Below are positions 22,476 to 23,729 of a stretch of DNA of 23,729 nt, piece after piece. How positions within the stretch are numbered: the stretch's first letter is position 1; each line of letters opens with the position of its first letter. The stretch lies in IMG/VR virus record IMGVR_UViG_3300029448_000444, positions 1-23,729 of that record, one strand, 5' to 3'. A program made the translations under genes and the position numbers. The notes below the pieces were generated by a model. It saw only the letters and a program-made list of their open reading frames with translations, made no database searches and was not told where the DNA came from. This stretch comes from a virus.

Positions 22476-23729
22476 ATGCTTTCCCATAATGTGTTTCACA
22501 CGCAAGAGGTAAGTCAGCACACCAACTTGGTTTCCAAGTCATACACTCGTTAATGTACTCAACTGCTTGGGCTGAATCTTCATCCTTAACCACACAAGCA
22601 ACTGCATCATGTACCGTCAAAACCACCTTATATTTCTTAGCTACCCTTAACATCTGTTCACCAATCACACATCTGGCTACAGCTTGGCATATATTCTCTA
22701 CTACTTTCCCACCATATATGTTTATCCTGTCTTTCTTACTAACATACGAATATCCTATATTACCTGTGAATTTGTCCATGTCTCTTCTAAGTTCGGGGTA
22801 TCTTAAAGTTAGCCCGTTTGGCAAAAAGAATCCTATTGCTGGTAGAACCCTAACCGCTTCTTCTTGTTTTGTTAAGTTAAAAGCCTTGTCTTTTAGTATC
22901 GCTTCTAAACTAAATTGTGCCTTCTTCCAAAACTCAGGTATATGAGAATATGTTTTTCTATAGGTGTGAATTATCCTTTTGCATTGCTCTATGCTAAGAT
23001 TCTTACCAAAAGATTTAAGTTGTATCTCAAATCTATTTGCCCCCATTCCGTAACCACAACCTAGTATCGTGGTTTTGCCAACAAAACGTTCTTCACTTGT
23101 GATCTGCCCCGTGGGTTTGCTATATATTTTAGAAGCCATTATTTTGTAAACGTCATCTCCATTAGCAAACGCATCCACTAAATCTTGTTGCCCAGATAAC
23201 CAAGCTAGAACCCTAGCTTCTATTTGTGAGGAATCTGAACTTACTATAACGTGACCCCCTGGAGCCTGGATAGCTTTCTTTAACACAGAGTTCCTAGGAA
23301 TATTTTGTAGGTTTAAGTTGTCAGATCCTCCCCATCTTCCCGTATGCGCTGCGTAATATTTTAACGGGACTGGAAGGTTGCCCCTTGCTCCTATCTCAAT
23401 AAATCTCTGAGTACGTGTCTCCTCCAAAGTTGACTTTGTACCCAATCTTGCGGCTACTAACGCCTGTACTTCGGGTGACTCGTGGTTTTGTAACTCTTTA
23501 AAACCCTCATCTGTTTTAGAAAATGCATAAGTGTTTTTGCCTGTCCTTGCACTAAGTTTCATGGGAGGTTGAACCCCAAGAGATAATAGTTTCTCTGCAA
23601 ACTTTGGGTTTGACATTAAGGTATCTCTATTTGAATTTGCTTGACTTACTAGCTTTTCTTTTTCAAGTTTCACATCTTCCAAAGTATTTTCAAGAAAAGG
23701 TAGGTTTAGGGTGAGAACTGGTTGTGCAT
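22468..23729 (-). CDS. Family A DNA polymerase, polymerase domain (5' truncated)
   Basis: The frame is open to the window edge, so the N-terminal part (where a 3'-5' exonuclease would lie) is missing; about 420 residues remain. Counting from the TTG codon at 23682: 'TGRWGGSDNLNLQNIPR' (114-130), motif A 'SDSSQIEARVLAWLSG' (D150, E155), motif B 'RFVGKTTILGCGYG' (R199, K203, Y211) and motif C 'LTVHDAV' (H358, D359). All catalytic positions of E. coli Pol I (D705, R754, K758, Y766, H881, D882) are present. The position equal to Pol I F762 is Leu (residue 207, codon 23062-23064). Motif A has Ser where Pol I has Tyr706. This is the replicative polymerase of the phage and the most upstream visible gene of the leftward operon. 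Confidence 0.95.
   Translation of the reverse strand, partial: AQPVLTLNLPFLENTLEDVKLEKEKLVSQANSNRDTLMSNPKFAEKLLSLGVQPPMKLSARTGKNTYAFSKTDEGFKELQNHESPEVQALVAARLGTKSTLEETRTQRFIEIGARGNLPVPLKYYAAHTGRWGGSDNLNLQNIPRNSVLKKAIQAPGGHVIVSSDSSQIEARVLAWLSGQQDLVDAFANGDDVYKIMASKIYSKPTGQITSEERFVGKTTILGCGYGMGANRFEIQLKSFGKNLSIEQCKRIIHTYRKTYSHIPEFWKKAQFSLEAILKDKAFNLTKQEEAVRVLPAIGFFLPNGLTLRYPELRRDMDKFTGNIGYSYVSKKDRINIYGGKVVENICQAVARCVIGEQMLRVAKKYKVVLTVHDAVACVVKDEDSAQAVEYINECMTWKPSWCADLPLACETHYGKAYG

Noticed and set aside
22553-22945. 130-residue plus-strand ORF opposite the polymerase gene
   Set aside because: It mirrors the conserved polymerase motifs, has a hydrophobic low-complexity composition, and is alone on this strand in the region.

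Overview
The window looks like part of the genome of a lytic tailed phage, most likely a marine podovirus-type phage of an alphaproteobacterium. The base composition is AT-rich, genes overlap by 1-20 bases, and there is no tRNA, rRNA or host metabolic operon. The gene set (family A polymerase, class II B12-dependent ribonucleotide reductase, AEP-type primase-helicase, SNF2-type helicase, Cas4-like nuclease, DUF3310, GT-A glycosyltransferase, and a giant virion protein next to a 'GGIVAFANGG' protein) recalls phages grouped with SAR116 phage HMO-2011 and related SAR11 phages. That placement is from memory and gene content, not from a search.

Layout. Bases 1-9515 run rightward and encode late/virion functions: the end of a helical structural protein, then one 2732-residue open frame in a 1-base TAATG overlap. 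The giant protein combines an ejection-protein-like N-terminus, a GHKL (Hsp90-like) ATPase module, an HExxH zincin motif and an LPD38-like helical C-terminus. Two of its disordered linkers hold well-formed ORFs in the +1 frame with Shine-Dalgarno sequences, at 2617-2820 and 6088-6384. These are candidate overprinted genes and the most surprising thing in the window.

Bases 9516-9588 separate the two converging transcription units and contain a leftward intrinsic terminator. Everything from 9589 to 23729 is leftward and forms one compact DNA-metabolism operon. In transcription order it runs: polymerase (start beyond the window), PD-(D/E)XK nuclease, DUF3310, small membrane protein, 50-residue zinc-ribbon protein, C5 cytosine methyltransferase, GT-A glycosyltransferase, winged-helix protein, NrdJ, HNH nuclease, SNF2-type helicase, a coiled-coil phage protein, a Cys-rich putative zinc protein, a putative SSB, the primase-helicase and a 65-residue protein. 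The longest gap inside it is 70 bases.

Together the leftward genes supply nucleotides (NrdJ), priming and unwinding (primase-helicase, SNF2), synthesis (Pol A), ssDNA protection (putative SSB), DNA processing (Cas4-like, HNH) and DNA modification (methyltransferase, possibly with the glycosyltransferase). The rightward genes make virion parts, probably ejected or internal proteins. No stretch over 300 bases lacks a gene. I see no integrase, repressor, CRISPR array, IS element or attachment site.
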